In this document: positions 33,694-43,087 of the stretch, in pieces
Position numbering within the stretch: position 1 is the stretch's first letter
Layout: each line of letters opens with the position of its first letter
From: Pontiellaceae bacterium B12227
GTDB taxonomy: Bacteria; Verrucomicrobiota; Kiritimatiellia; Kiritimatiellales; Pontiellaceae
Reading direction: 5' to 3'
Length of the DNA: 64,000 nucleotides
Assembly: GCA_029432775.1 (NCBI GenBank)
Contig: JAROAZ010000005.1
Coordinates: 186,001-250,000, forward strand
The notes under the pieces: model-generated
What the model saw: the letters and a program-made list of their open reading frames with translations, nothing else
The model's database searches: none
What the model was told of the DNA's origin: nothing
Program-made: the position numbers and the translations under genes

Positions 33694-36600
33694 ATGAAAA
33701 GAACAATAGCTTTGTTGGTGCTGGTGCTTCCAATGATTGGAATCGCCGAGTTGCGTATGAATGTGGGAAGTGGCGACCTTTCCGATTGGTCGGGCATATC
33801 AAAGCTGAGGAAGGGTGTTGCCACGGTTCAGAGCGGTGACGTTATTTCGTATACCTACGAAAACATGAACCGCAGGTATTCCGGCATGATGCGGCCTTTT
33901 TTCGGGGACGCGGCCGATTGGTATGATTATTCCGGGGTGTCCTTCGAATTGTATCTGGATAAGGAGTCCTCTGCGGACGTGTCGGTTACCTTTAAAACCG
34001 ATCCGGTGGATCATTTGGAGCTGAACCCGGCGAGCACCGCGAAAACGCTGGTGAATGGCTCCGGCTGGCAAAAGGTTTATCTGCCGTGGGATCTCTTTGA
34101 GATTAATGTCGGGCAGTTGGGCAATACGCTGCAGGCGGTCAAGACGCTGGAGATCATGGCCAGCTCGGCAAAAAACAAAAAGCTGAAAATCCGGAATGTT
34201 GAGCTCTTGAAAGGTGAACAGGTTACGCTCGAATCTGCCGTTCAGGGACGCGCGGCAAAAGCGGGCGATAAGGTTCAGTATGAACTTAACATCGGTAATA
34301 CTACGGATGAGGTTCAGGGCGTAGAGCTGCTGGTTCAAAAAACGGGCTGGGAATCGATGATCGTTTCACTGGACGCCGCATCGTTTGAACTGGCTCCGGG
34401 CGAAGTGAAAACGGTTGAGGTTGAAGTCGCCATTCCAGCATCGCTGCCCCAAGGTGCTCGCGAGAAGCAGGTGATCAAAGCCATTCCTAACGGGCAGGGG
34501 CGCGCCACGGAAACCATCACCTTCTACACCGCCGTCGAAGTGCCGACGCCGAACATCGTGTTTACGGAAGATGGCTGGCAGAGCGTAAAAGACAAAGTCT
34601 CAAACTATGACTGGGCGGCTGAAGAGCTGACGAAGCTTGAAAAGAAAGTTTCAAAATGGAAGGTGCCGGCCGGTGCACCCGTACGGAAGTTTGAGAACCG
34701 CAATGAATATCAGCCGATCTTCACCAAGCATGACGGCGGTCATGTGTATGACTGCGGTGTGGCTTATCAGCTGACCGGAAAAACGGAATATGCCGAGAAG
34801 GTCGCCAAGCTGTTCAGTCGTCTAATCAGCGAGGAAGATGGCTATCCGGTCACCCTGCACGGCGGATCCGGCTCCTTCGTGGGCGAAGGGGTATTCTTTC
34901 AGGGTGTCGCTCGGGCCTATGACATGGTCCGCGATTCGGGCGTCTTCACCGACGAGGATCATCGGCTGATCGAGCAGACCTTCCGCCTGTTTATTCATCG
35001 CACGATCAAGGGCAACACGCGCGGTGCGATCAGCAACTGGAATGTGGCGGAATTGACGGCGGCGTTTTACTGCGCACTGACGTTGCAGGATTGGGCGTTG
35101 GCCGATGAACTGCTGAATTCCCCTTCCGGCATATATGCGCAGATCTATCACGGCATTATGGGTGACGGCTGGTGGTATGAGTGCGCCGTGGGCTACAACA
35201 CCTGGGTGGCCAGTGAGTTTTCAGAAATTGCGCTCGCACTCGAGCCCTGGGGTTTGAACCTGAAAGACCGCAAGTTCCTCATTGGCACAACGCCGCATTT
35301 TTCATTGCAGGACAGCCGTCGCAAAGGCGGGCTGCACGGCATGGAGTTTGAGAAGTGGGGCTCCATCAATCAGAACTATATCAGCCTCAAACAGATGTGG
35401 GATGCTGCCATTCCCTTCCTCGATTATCGCGGTGTGATTTTTGCGGTGAACGATGCCCAGGAAGCCTTCGTGACCGGCAAACCTTATGAGCTGGCCTACT
35501 ACATGTATCGCGATCCGGAATATGCCGCTGTGATTCAGCGGGGCGACCATCGTGACCTGCTCTACGGCGTTCCGGACCTGCCGGAGGTGACGTCCGAAAA
35601 AATGAAGCAGTCCGCTTTTGCCGATAACTTCGGCGCGGTGATGCTGCGATCGCAGACTCCCAATCGCGAGCAGCGGGAACAGATCCAGGCGGTGCTGCAT
35701 TATGGTTCGCATGGCGGACATCACGGCCATTTTGACCGGCTGAACCTGATCAGCCTGATGCGCTACGGGCGCAGCTTCTACAACCCGGAAATGATCTGGT
35801 ACGGCTACGGCTCCAACCTCTACAAGTTCCTCGTCCAGACTTCCATGACCAAAAACATGGTGGTGGTCGATCAGAAGCAGCAGGTGCCGAAAGAGAGCTT
35901 CCGCACCTTCTACTACACCGGCGACATGATGCAGGCCTCGGCGGTGGAGAGCGTCTCCAAGTGGAGCCATCCGCCGTACGGCGGCATGACCTATTCCGAT
36001 CGCTTCGGCGTGACCTATAAGGAACAGACGGAGAACGAAAACCGCTCCCTCTTTATTCCGGACGATGCTCCGGAATACGGCGTCTGCACCGGACATACGG
36101 AAGACATCGTTCAGCGTCGCCTGATGGTTATGATGGATGACTATGTGGTGCTGGCCGATTATTACGATGCGGAGGAAGAGCACACCTTTGACTGGCTGAT
36201 CAATATTAAAGGGTTCCAAGGTTTGGAAGCCGGTTTGGTGAAGAAAATCCGCCATGACGCTCAGATGAATACGGACCCGCTGGGCGCGGCGCAATTCTTT
36301 ACCGATTGCCAGTGGTATAAAACCGAAGGCACCACCCGCGCATCCTTTGAAACGCGCTGGGGCGAGGGGGCCGACAACGCCGGCACGCGTGCGCCGAACA
36401 GCGAAGACGGTGTGCTTAAAATGGATGTGTTCAACGCCTGGCCTCAGAACAGCGAGGTCATGATTGCTGCCACGCCCGAGAACCACAGTGTGAATAAGCG
36501 CTTCTGGTACACGGTGGCCGCCGACGGTGAAACGTTGCTGGATGACAGCACTGGCGCCTGGATTCTCGGCGCAACAGAAATCGAAGCCGACCTGACCGGT

Positions 36601-37182
36601 AAAAAGCAGCTGGTGCTGACATCGCGAACGGAGAAGCCGCGCAACAATACGCTCTTCTGGGGCAATGCCCGCGTGGTGCTCAAAGATGATTCTGAGCGCT
36701 TTGTCCGCGATCTGCCGGCGACCTACGAAAACCTGCTTCAGCCGAAGAAGGGTGAAGACTACTACGGCGGCCCGATTAAAATCCAGGGCGTGCTGATGGC
36801 TGATTCCGCACCGGCGCAGCCGAAGGATAAAAAGAACCCCGGAACCATTACGGTTGATCTGTCCGGCCTGGACGTGGTGGCCTTTAAAGCGACGGTCGGC
36901 GGAGACTACCCGATGGGCGATGAAGCCCAGCGCCGCAAAACCATGGCGGTCCGTTCTGTTGGAAAAGATTGCCGCTTCCTGTCTGTCATTGAACCTTATG
37001 AAAATGAATCCGTGGTTAAATCGGTCACCGCGAAAAGCGCTGATGAACTGGTTGTTGAACTGACCGACGGCCGCGTTCAGGAAATCACAATCTCCGGTCT
37101 GGACCATGAATCGAATGATCAGGTCAACGTTTCCGTTAAAGAATTCAAAGACGGCCGGATCGTTCGCGAAGAAGAAGCATAG
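33694..37182 (+). CDS. Heparinase II/III-family lyase, multidomain (second of tandem pair)
   Basis: The 1162-residue protein is a close full-length paralogue of the gene upstream. I start it at ATG 33694 with signal peptide MKRTIALLVLVLPMIGIA; the longer frame from 33559 lies inside the previous gene. Shared landmarks are DLSDWSGISKLRKG, SGVSFELYLDKE, GAISNWNVAELTAAFYC, MGDGWWYECAVGYNTWVASE, YGSHGGHHGHFDRLNLISLM and the near-identical end (VTAKSADELVVEL, GRVQEITISGLDHE). The His-rich loop has HGGHHGHFD where the first copy has HGGYHGHFD, so the active-site surroundings differ slightly. The duplication probably widened substrate range. Codon-level similarity is uneven, which argues against a very recent copy. 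Palindromes TTCCA-N5-TGGAA lie at 33728-33742 (signal peptide codons) and 36214-36228. Confidence 0.87.
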   Translation: MKRTIALLVLVLPMIGIAELRMNVGSGDLSDWSGISKLRKGVATVQSGDVISYTYENMNRRYSGMMRPFFGDAADWYDYSGVSFELYLDKESSADVSVTFKTDPVDHLELNPASTAKTLVNGSGWQKVYLPWDLFEINVGQLGNTLQAVKTLEIMASSAKNKKLKIRNVELLKGEQVTLESAVQGRAAKAGDKVQYELNIGNTTDEVQGVELLVQKTGWESMIVSLDAASFELAPGEVKTVEVEVAIPASLPQGAREKQVIKAIPNGQGRATETITFYTAVEVPTPNIVFTEDGWQSVKDKVSNYDWAAEELTKLEKKVSKWKVPAGAPVRKFENRNEYQPIFTKHDGGHVYDCGVAYQLTGKTEYAEKVAKLFSRLISEEDGYPVTLHGGSGSFVGEGVFFQGVARAYDMVRDSGVFTDEDHRLIEQTFRLFIHRTIKGNTRGAISNWNVAELTAAFYCALTLQDWALADELLNSPSGIYAQIYHGIMGDGWWYECAVGYNTWVASEFSEIALALEPWGLNLKDRKFLIGTTPHFSLQDSRRKGGLHGMEFEKWGSINQNYISLKQMWDAAIPFLDYRGVIFAVNDAQEAFVTGKPYELAYYMYRDPEYAAVIQRGDHRDLLYGVPDLPEVTSEKMKQSAFADNFGAVMLRSQTPNREQREQIQAVLHYGSHGGHHGHFDRLNLISLMRYGRSFYNPEMIWYGYGSNLYKFLVQTSMTKNMVVVDQKQQVPKESFRTFYYTGDMMQASAVESVSKWSHPPYGGMTYSDRFGVTYKEQTENENRSLFIPDDAPEYGVCTGHTEDIVQRRLMVMMDDYVVLADYYDAEEEHTFDWLINIKGFQGLEAGLVKKIRHDAQMNTDPLGAAQFFTDCQWYKTEGTTRASFETRWGEGADNAGTRAPNSEDGVLKMDVFNAWPQNSEVMIAATPENHSVNKRFWYTVAADGETLLDDSTGAWILGATEIEADLTGKKQLVLTSRTEKPRNNTLFWGNARVVLKDDSERFVRDLPATYENLLQPKKGEDYYGGPIKIQGVLMADSAPAQPKDKKNPGTITVDLSGLDVVAFKATVGGDYPMGDEAQRRKTMAVRSVGKDCRFLSVIEPYENESVVKSVTAKSADELVVELTDGRVQEITISGLDHESNDQVNVSVKEFKDGRIVREEEA

Positions 37183-37247
37183 TAAATGAGTGTCCTGCTT
37201 GCTCTACTTTCGAGCCTCAGTTGATAGAAGTTTAAAGCCCCGGATTT

Positions 37248-37262
37248 TTCCAATGTCTGGAA
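37248..37262. repeat. Interspersed palindrome TTCCA-N5-TGGAA, intergenic copy
   Basis: TTCCAATGTCTGGAA is preceded by TTT. The same 15-mer occurs at 39081, 47738 and 58443. It lies 65 bp after the heparinase stop. See the finding on this element. Confidence 0.75.
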
Positions 37263-37316
37263 CGTAGGATACACCCCAGATGCATGAGCATGCACGGAGG
37301 TGTTGTGAGTGGCTGG

Positions 37317-37344
37317 ACGGCGGCGTTTATAATGCCGCCGTTTT
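37317..37344 (+). terminator. Intrinsic terminator
   Basis: ACGGCGGC and GCCGCCGT pair around a 9-base AT-rich loop, followed by TTTTC. It ends the heparinase transcription unit and lies just before the operator and start of the GH39 gene. Confidence 0.75.
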
Positions 37345-37364
37345 CTTTGGGATGGAGATGGGAG

Positions 37365-37378
37365 GTTAACAGGGTAAT
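37365..37378. promoter_or_regulatory. Candidate LacI-type operator
   Basis: GTTAACAGGGTAAT has the consensus with a T in place of the last C. It lies about 81 bp before the GH39 start and directly after the terminator, where the GH39 promoter must be. Confidence 0.5.
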
Positions 37379-37459
37379 TTGCTTGAGTGTTGGGTTATTT
37401 GCTGATTTTTTCTAATTTTATGTTTTCTGGAAATGATTTTTATTAGGAGCTTTTGGGTA

Positions 37460-39046
37460 ATGACTTTAAAACTTGTAGCGAATGCGGTTGCTGAACCGAT
37501 TCAAGCATATACACCGCATTGGAACCCCTGCGTCGGGGCCGGCCGGGCGAATGAAGCACTGCGTGCAAACTGGTTGGAACAGATGGAACGGGTAAACCGC
37601 GAGTGTGGTTTTAAACGCGTCCGCTTTCACGGACTGTTTCATAACGACATGTTTGTGTATCGCGAAAACGACGATGGTTCCGTCACGTATAATTTTCAAT
37701 ATATCGATGAGTTGTTCGACCGCCTGATCGATATGGGTGTGCAGCCGTTTATCGAACTCGGCTTTGTTCCGAAAGATATGGCGGCGAATGATGAGACCGT
37801 GTTCTGGTGGAAGGGGAACTCCTGTCCTCCGAACGATTATGATAAATGGGGCCGGCTGGTCGGCAGGTTTGTGGAGCACGTCATCGCGCGTTACGGCATC
37901 GATGAAATCCTGACCTGGTATTTCGAAGTCTGGAATGAGCCGAACCTGAATCCTTTCTGGCACGGAACGAAGAGCGAATACTTCGAGCTCTACCGCGTTT
38001 CCGCCAATGTGATCAAGGGGATCGACGAGCGCCTGCTGGTGGGGGGGCCATCCACCAGTAACTTTGTGCCGGATGCGCGTTTCGATGGAGAGACCGAAGA
38101 TTTAACCCAGCACAAGGCCGTGACATCGGCCGAAGATCTGGATGCACTGGACTGGAAACCGGTGTGGTTTGCCGACTTCTTTGCGTTCTGTGAAAAAAAC
38201 AACCTTCCGGTCGATTTTGTGACGACGCATCCGTACCCGACCGACTGGGCGTTTGACGAACATGGCACCGGCCAGAAGCTGACGCGCGGCGTGGACGCCA
38301 CGGCCAAAGACCTGGCGCTGTTGCGCGAGATCGTTGACAACAGTCCGTTTCCGAAAGCGGAAATCCATTTAACAGAATGGAGCAGCAGTTCTTCGCCGCG
38401 CGATAACTCCCATGACTTCCTGCAGGCAGCAACCTTCGTTGCCAAAGCGAATGTCGATTCCATCGGCTGCGTCGACTCGCTTTCGTACTGGACCTTTACG
38501 GATGTCTTTGAGGAGAGCGGGGCGGGCGATACCGCATTCCATGGCGGGTTCGGGATGATCAATTTTCAGGGTATTCCAAAACCGACCTTCCACACCTATC
38601 GTCTGCTCAACACACTGGGGACGGAGGTGCTGGAGCATACAAAATCGGGTATCGTCACGCGCGATTCTGTCTCCGGGCAACTTGCGGCACTGGCCTATCA
38701 CTATCCTCCTGAAGTCACGCAGACCATCCCGGGTTCCTACGAAAACCGGGATGTTGCGGAAGCAACCCTGGCAACCGGTGAAGCAGCGGAATTTGTTTTT
38801 GAACTGACCGGACTGCCGGCCCATGCCGAGCTGATTCTGGAAGTGGTGGATCAGGATCATGGCGATGCTATGTCGGCCTGGAGGAAAATGGGTTCGCCGG
38901 AGCCGCTATCCCGCGAGCAGACCAGGCAGCTGAAAGAAGCCGCGCTGGCCACGGCTCAGAAAACGGTGTCGGCCGACGCTGCCGGAACACTGCGGGTTGT
39001 CAGAACACTGCAACCTTGGAGTCTGCTAAGTCTACGGCAAAAATAA
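37460..39046 (+). CDS. GH39-family glycosidase (beta-xylosidase type), cytoplasmic
   Basis: The 528-residue enzyme has no signal peptide, so it should act in the cytoplasm on imported oligosaccharides. ATG 37460 is preferred: TTAGGAG lies upstream, and the 9 extra residues from 37433 look untranslated. The TIM-barrel carries both GH39 catalytic signatures: acid/base Glu at about 160 in FEVWNEPNL and nucleophile Glu at about 306 in IHLTEWSSS. KRVRFHGLFHNDM near the N-terminus is also typical. GH39 includes beta-xylosidases and alpha-L-iduronidases, both retaining; either would fit a uronic-acid or xylose-containing glycan. A beta-sandwich ends the protein (about 400-528). It converges on the LacI gene, and three palindromes fill the gap between them. 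Confidence 0.88.
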   Translation: MTLKLVANAVAEPIQAYTPHWNPCVGAGRANEALRANWLEQMERVNRECGFKRVRFHGLFHNDMFVYRENDDGSVTYNFQYIDELFDRLIDMGVQPFIELGFVPKDMAANDETVFWWKGNSCPPNDYDKWGRLVGRFVEHVIARYGIDEILTWYFEVWNEPNLNPFWHGTKSEYFELYRVSANVIKGIDERLLVGGPSTSNFVPDARFDGETEDLTQHKAVTSAEDLDALDWKPVWFADFFAFCEKNNLPVDFVTTHPYPTDWAFDEHGTGQKLTRGVDATAKDLALLREIVDNSPFPKAEIHLTEWSSSSSPRDNSHDFLQAATFVAKANVDSIGCVDSLSYWTFTDVFEESGAGDTAFHGGFGMINFQGIPKPTFHTYRLLNTLGTEVLEHTKSGIVTRDSVSGQLAALAYHYPPEVTQTIPGSYENRDVAEATLATGEAAEFVFELTGLPAHAELILEVVDQDHGDAMSAWRKMGSPEPLSREQTRQLKEAALATAQKTVSADAAGTLRVVRTLQPWSLLSLRQK

Positions 39047-39063
39047 GACGAAACCTGCCGGAT

Positions 39064-39123
39064 TTCCAGAGGTTGGAATTTTCCAATGTCTGGAAGTCAG
39101 GCGCATTTTTCCAAGGATTGGAA
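39064..39123. repeat. Cluster of three TTCCA-N5-TGGAA palindromes
   Basis: TTCCAGAGGTTGGAA (39064-39078), TTCCAATGTCTGGAA (39081-39095) and TTCCAAGGATTGGAA (39109-39123) fill the 85-bp gap between the convergent GH39 and LacI genes. Centre-to-centre spacings are 17 and 28 bp. The second is preceded by TT and the third by TTT. Each can form a short hairpin, so they could serve as a two-way terminator, but the same palindrome is common inside genes. Confidence 0.8.
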
Positions 39124-39131
39124 AGCCGCTT

Positions 39132-40208
39132 TTACGTTCGGTCGGGGAGCATGGATCCGTCTACCCAGACCCCTTCAACCAGAGTCTGGTTCCGGATTTC
39201 AGGAATTCCGAAGTGGTGCTCGTTCACTAAAGCAACCAGCGCACGAACCGTCGCCCGGCCGATCTCTTCCGGATTCTGGTCAATGCCGGCGTTAATCGGA
39301 GTATCCGTGATGCTCGTGGTGGCGATGCCGATATCTCCCGGGACCGAATAGCCTAATTCTTCAAGCAGTGAGGGCAGGATAACATTGGCCGTTATGATGG
39401 CATCGGGTTTTTCTTTTTCCAGCCACCGTTCCAACGCATCGCGGTGCAGGGCATGGTCCCATTCCGTGTCGTTCGATTCATACATCAGCATGGAGAGTTG
39501 TCGGTTCTTCGGCACAGCCTGTTGCGCCCGTAAATAACCGGCACTGAACATTCTTCTGCGCGAAGAGTTGCCGATGAAACCAATTCGCTTATATCCCTTT
39601 TCCTCGGCTTTTTCAAAAGCAAGAACGGTATTCGAAGCCTGAGCACTGGTGACAAAGTTCAGCTTAGGACCTTGCCGGCTCCGCCCGAAACGAACCGCTG
39701 CATAATCCTTCCATGGCATATCGTCCCAGTTAACCGGAGTCGTATTCCATCCCAATGGAACAAGCAATATGCCTCGGATGCTTCGGGTTTTGAAAATGGT
39801 ATTCATGCGTTTCAGCGAGAGTTCCTGCGTTGTGAATTCCTCGAGCTGGAATCCGAGTTTGTTTGCAACGGACTCGGCCCCTTTCCAGTAGAGATCGAAC
39901 TCTTCGAACTGGCGCAGTTTTTCAGGATTCTTGAGAGGGTTCAGCCAGGCGAGCGTCGCCTGAACCGGCTTTTCCTTGCTGGTCAGCCGATAGTGGGAAA
40001 GGGCGGAAAGCATGGGGTCCGGATGGTAGCCCATCTCCTCCGCCTTTTTCTTCACCTTGGCCCGGGTGGCCTCGGAGATACGGGGATGATCGCGCAACGC
40101 CAGCGATACCGTGACATGGGATATGTCCAACTCCTTCGCAATATCCCGCAGGGTCACTTGTCTTTTTTTTCCGTCATCGGACGGCTGTCTTGATTTTTTT
40201 TCGGCCAT
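39132..40208 (-). CDS. LacI-family transcriptional regulator
   Basis: The 358-residue regulator has a LacI-type helix-turn-helix at about 17-65 (VTLRDIAKELDISHVTVSLA, then ATRAKVKKKAEEMGYHPDPM) and a periplasmic-binding-protein-like effector domain (about 80-340, with GILLVPLGWN, RIGFIGNSSRRR, KPDAIITANVILPSLLEELG). ATG 40208 is chosen over GTG 40214 because GAGGTGG lies just upstream. Such regulators are repressors or activators released by a sugar. A palindrome GTTACCAATGTAAC lies 30 bp before its own start, and related sites precede many genes in this island, so it is likely autoregulated and the master regulator of the solenoid and enzyme genes; that link is inferred. It is divergent from the PEP-CTERM solenoid gene at 40455. 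Confidence 0.93.
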   Translation of the reverse strand: MAEKKSRQPSDDGKKRQVTLRDIAKELDISHVTVSLALRDHPRISEATRAKVKKKAEEMGYHPDPMLSALSHYRLTSKEKPVQATLAWLNPLKNPEKLRQFEEFDLYWKGAESVANKLGFQLEEFTTQELSLKRMNTIFKTRSIRGILLVPLGWNTTPVNWDDMPWKDYAAVRFGRSRQGPKLNFVTSAQASNTVLAFEKAEEKGYKRIGFIGNSSRRRMFSAGYLRAQQAVPKNRQLSMLMYESNDTEWDHALHRDALERWLEKEKPDAIITANVILPSLLEELGYSVPGDIGIATTSITDTPINAGIDQNPEEIGRATVRALVALVNEHHFGIPEIRNQTLVEGVWVDGSMLPDRT

Positions 40209-40237
40209 GACCACCTCACTGGCAGTGAATGTATTAC

Positions 40238-40251
40238 GTTACCAATGTAAC
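40238..40251. promoter_or_regulatory. Candidate LacI-type operator, probably autoregulatory
   Basis: GTTACCAATGTAAC has perfect 5-bp arms GTTAC/GTAAC. It lies 30 bp upstream of the lacI start and 77 bp (start to start) from the site at 40315. Confidence 0.65.
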
Positions 40252-40314
40252 TTCAAATAAAAACTGCTGAAATACCGTTTAAACCTGCCGGTGGCAGTTG
40301 CATTGGTCAACTAG

Positions 40315-40328
40315 TTTAACAAGGTAAC
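40315..40328. promoter_or_regulatory. Candidate LacI-type operator (partner of 40238 site)
   Basis: TTTAACAAGGTAAC lies 127 bp before the PEP-CTERM protein gene at 40455. The palindrome GTTTAAAC (40277-40284) sits between the two sites. The same pair with the same 77-bp offset occurs at 51979/52056. Confidence 0.65.
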
Positions 40329-40454
40329 TTAATAACCGCTCGTGCAAGAAGAGGATGCAGACTACAAACTATCAAGTTCGAATTAGAGCAGTAGCTGCAC
40401 AGCATTGCTTCTGATGAGGGAAGTTCGATAACAAAAACGAAAAGGAGAAGTTAT

Positions 40455-42815
40455 ATGAAAAGAATCATAAGCGCACTGGCCGTACTTGGGCTGACGTCTG
40501 CTTCGATGGCGCAAACGACCATCGATTGGACGGGAGCCGACGGAGGTGCTTACGAAACCGGTGGGAATTGGAACGGTGGCATTGCGCCGGCCGATGACCT
40601 CACCAGCAATATTGCCCAGCTCACGGGCGGTACGGTTGATCTTTCCTCCACCCAGCAGGTAGCAGGCATTGATTTCGCCAGCGGCTCCACCCTGAGGGGC
40701 ATCGGAAGCATTGAGGTCGGATCCAGTGGCATCGCCGTCAGCGGCGACAGCACGATCAGCACGGCGGATTTGGTGCTCAATAACAATACCGCGATTACCC
40801 TTAACGGCACGCTTGGTATCAGCAGCCATATCACTGGATCAGGCGATCTCTCGGTTACTGCGGGCACGGCGACCGACTTCTCCTTGACCGGGGTCAATCA
40901 CGGTGGCACAGAAAGTTCTCCGGCGACCTATACCGGCGATATCACCTTCGATGGCGTCAATGTATCGCTCGGCAGATGGGGACTTGGCGGCGACAGCTCC
41001 AGCAGCCTCACTCTTGCGAATGGCGCCAAAGTATCAGCGTTAAACGGCACTCACCTCTACCTGTTTAACAGAAACATTATTCTGGACGGTGGCGGCGTGC
41101 TCGAACAGAACAACAATGAGAACATCTACGGCATCGGCAATATTTCCGGTACCGGCGGAATTACCTTCACTCATACGAATGGAAGTGACGGCGATAAGGT
41201 TCAGTTGACCTCAATCGGCAACACCTATACCGGTGGAACGACTATCCAGAATGGGGTTGATGTTCACATCACGGATAACACGTCGCTTGGCGATGCAGCC
41301 GGAGGAATCACCCTCGAGTCTGGCGGAAAACTTGTTTTTCTCAATAGTACAGATCTTGATGCGCGCGCAATCACCGTGAACTCAGGTGGAGGCACGCTCG
41401 GATTGAACGGCAAAACCGTGACCGTCGACGGCACACTTGCCGGTGCAGGCGAATTGACCCTTAATGGGGGTGGCATTTTTAAAATTACCACTGCAGAGAA
41501 TGACGGGTTTACGGGCGGGACGAAGATTACCGACGGCTCCGCAGTTGAGGTCCGCAACGGAACCGTCGGCATTCTGGGAACGGGCACCATCACCCTCGAC
41601 GACGGCAAGATTTATGGAGCTGGCGGCCATGTTAATATGCGTGATACTACCAGTGTTGTCCTTGGAGAAGGCGGAGGAACCTTTCAGAATGCCCACTCCA
41701 AGGCCTTTTACGGCTTGGATAACGCCGTTATTTCAGGAGACGGCCAATTGACACTCGATGGCGGAGGTAGCACGCACAACAGTAGCCGCATTCAGGTTGG
41801 GGATGAAGCAAACACCTATACCGGAGGCACGGTTATCCAAAACAAGGCAAACTTACAGCTTGGCGGCGACGGCTCCCTGGGGCTTGCAGGCACCAAGGTG
41901 ACCATTGATGATGCGCGAGTCGTTTCTGGCGGCGTTAATTATGGCAGCCGCGAGATCGAGGTTACAAGTGGTGGAGCCAGAATCAGTCTCAACGGTCAGA
42001 CTTCGGTAATGGGTGGTCCGTTGACAGGATCTGGTGTATTGACGATTGATAATACTCAGCGGGACTACAACTCTGGTGCAGTTGCGAACCAAGGTGTGTT
42101 GAGAATGACTGCTACTGGCACGCATACAGGCAATGTTACTGTTGATGGTGCTTTTCTTGAGCTCGGAGCCAATAATGCTTTAGGAACCGGCACGATTACA
42201 CTCGATAATGGTTCTCGACTGAAGAACCGCGACAGCCACACCACTCTCGACAATGCCCTTATCATTGGCGCTGGCGGTGGCGAGCTGATGGCTGGCTGGA
42301 ACAAGAGCCTGTCTCTTGATGGCGCCCTCTCTGGATCGGGAGGCCTGACGGTTGTTGCTGATAGCGGTACGGTTTATCTCAACGGCGACAGCAGTGCCTT
42401 CACTGGCTTGCTGAGCGTTGAAGACGGAGCCAAGCTCGGCGGTAGCGGTACCATCAACGGTGGTCTGACTGTGGCTGCGGGTGGAACGCTCGTGTTCAGC
42501 ACGACCGACACCCTCACGGTTGCCAGTGGTGTGGTTTCTCTGGATAGCACCTTTGGTGTTGATGACCTGATTGACATCGATTCCAGCGTTGCTGACGGCA
42601 CCTACACGTTGATCGACGGCGATGTCTCTGCTTCATTTGCTGCCGGCTTTGAAAACATCGGTCTGGAAAATGCGTTCGACCTCGGTGACGGCAAAAGTGC
42701 CTACTTCGAGGAAGGTAGCCTCCAGGTTACCGTGATTCCGGAACCGGCTACGCTGGGACTGGTTGCGGCATTTGGCGGAGCGGTGATGTTCATCCGTCGT
42801 CGTTTCATGATCTAA
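40455..42815 (+). CDS. Exported autotransporter-type strand-repeat protein with PEP-CTERM tail
   Basis: The 786-residue protein has a signal peptide (MKRIISALAVLGLTSASMA) and a strong ribosome-binding site (AAAGGAGAAG). Nearly the whole length is repeated Gly/Thr/Asn-rich beta strands of the autotransporter-associated type (NTYTGGTTIQNG, GAGELTLNGGGIFKI, NTYTGGTVIQNKANLQLG, ALGTGTITLDNGSRLKN), which should form a right-handed solenoid. The C-terminus is a clear PEP-CTERM signal: VIPEPATLGL, a hydrophobic stretch and RRRFMI. PEP-CTERM proteins are cut by an exosortase and delivered to the surface or matrix; no exosortase lies in this window. It is the only protein here with this tail. It shares several repeats with the 43590 protein (LKNRDSHT/LKNHDSHT, MAGWNKSL). 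It may be a structural scaffold or glycan-binding surface layer. Confidence 0.85.
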   Translation: MKRIISALAVLGLTSASMAQTTIDWTGADGGAYETGGNWNGGIAPADDLTSNIAQLTGGTVDLSSTQQVAGIDFASGSTLRGIGSIEVGSSGIAVSGDSTISTADLVLNNNTAITLNGTLGISSHITGSGDLSVTAGTATDFSLTGVNHGGTESSPATYTGDITFDGVNVSLGRWGLGGDSSSSLTLANGAKVSALNGTHLYLFNRNIILDGGGVLEQNNNENIYGIGNISGTGGITFTHTNGSDGDKVQLTSIGNTYTGGTTIQNGVDVHITDNTSLGDAAGGITLESGGKLVFLNSTDLDARAITVNSGGGTLGLNGKTVTVDGTLAGAGELTLNGGGIFKITTAENDGFTGGTKITDGSAVEVRNGTVGILGTGTITLDDGKIYGAGGHVNMRDTTSVVLGEGGGTFQNAHSKAFYGLDNAVISGDGQLTLDGGGSTHNSSRIQVGDEANTYTGGTVIQNKANLQLGGDGSLGLAGTKVTIDDARVVSGGVNYGSREIEVTSGGARISLNGQTSVMGGPLTGSGVLTIDNTQRDYNSGAVANQGVLRMTATGTHTGNVTVDGAFLELGANNALGTGTITLDNGSRLKNRDSHTTLDNALIIGAGGGELMAGWNKSLSLDGALSGSGGLTVVADSGTVYLNGDSSAFTGLLSVEDGAKLGGSGTINGGLTVAAGGTLVFSTTDTLTVASGVVSLDSTFGVDDLIDIDSSVADGTYTLIDGDVSASFAAGFENIGLENAFDLGDGKSAYFEEGSLQVTVIPEPATLGLVAAFGGAVMFIRRRFMI

Positions 42816-42840
42816 GATCCTGGATCATATATGCAGTACG

Positions 42841-42873
42841 AAATGCGTCTCCGGAAGGGGACGCATTTTTTTT
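42841..42873 (+). terminator. Intrinsic terminator
   Basis: AAATGCGTCTCC and GGGGACGCATTT form a 12-bp stem (one mismatch) around GGAA, followed by TTTTT. It ends the PEP-CTERM gene. Confidence 0.88.
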
Positions 42874-43087
42874 GCTCCATGAGCTGCATCCAGAGAACAC
42901 GTTTCATCGCTTGGTTCTATGACGTAATAGTTTCCTTTGATTTCGGGCAGAAGAGTAATGCCGGATGTTTGCTTTGAGCTGAAAATTGCTATGCACGGCC
43001 GTCGCCTGCCGGAAAACAGTTGTCAGGATGGACGTTTTTATCCCCGTGGATTGTGAGCGCTTTCAGTTTATCCTAAATTCGGGAATA

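Noticed and set aside
35302..37107. 601-codon open frame on the minus strand
   Set aside because: It lies wholly inside the second tandem heparinase gene, which has clear family motifs and a signal peptide. The antisense translation is His/Arg/Val-rich with no domain, as expected from codon-biased opposite-strand DNA.
39747..39762. TTCCATCCCAATGGAA as another iterated palindrome
   Set aside because: The centre is six bases, not five, so it breaks the fixed spacing of all 18 counted copies.
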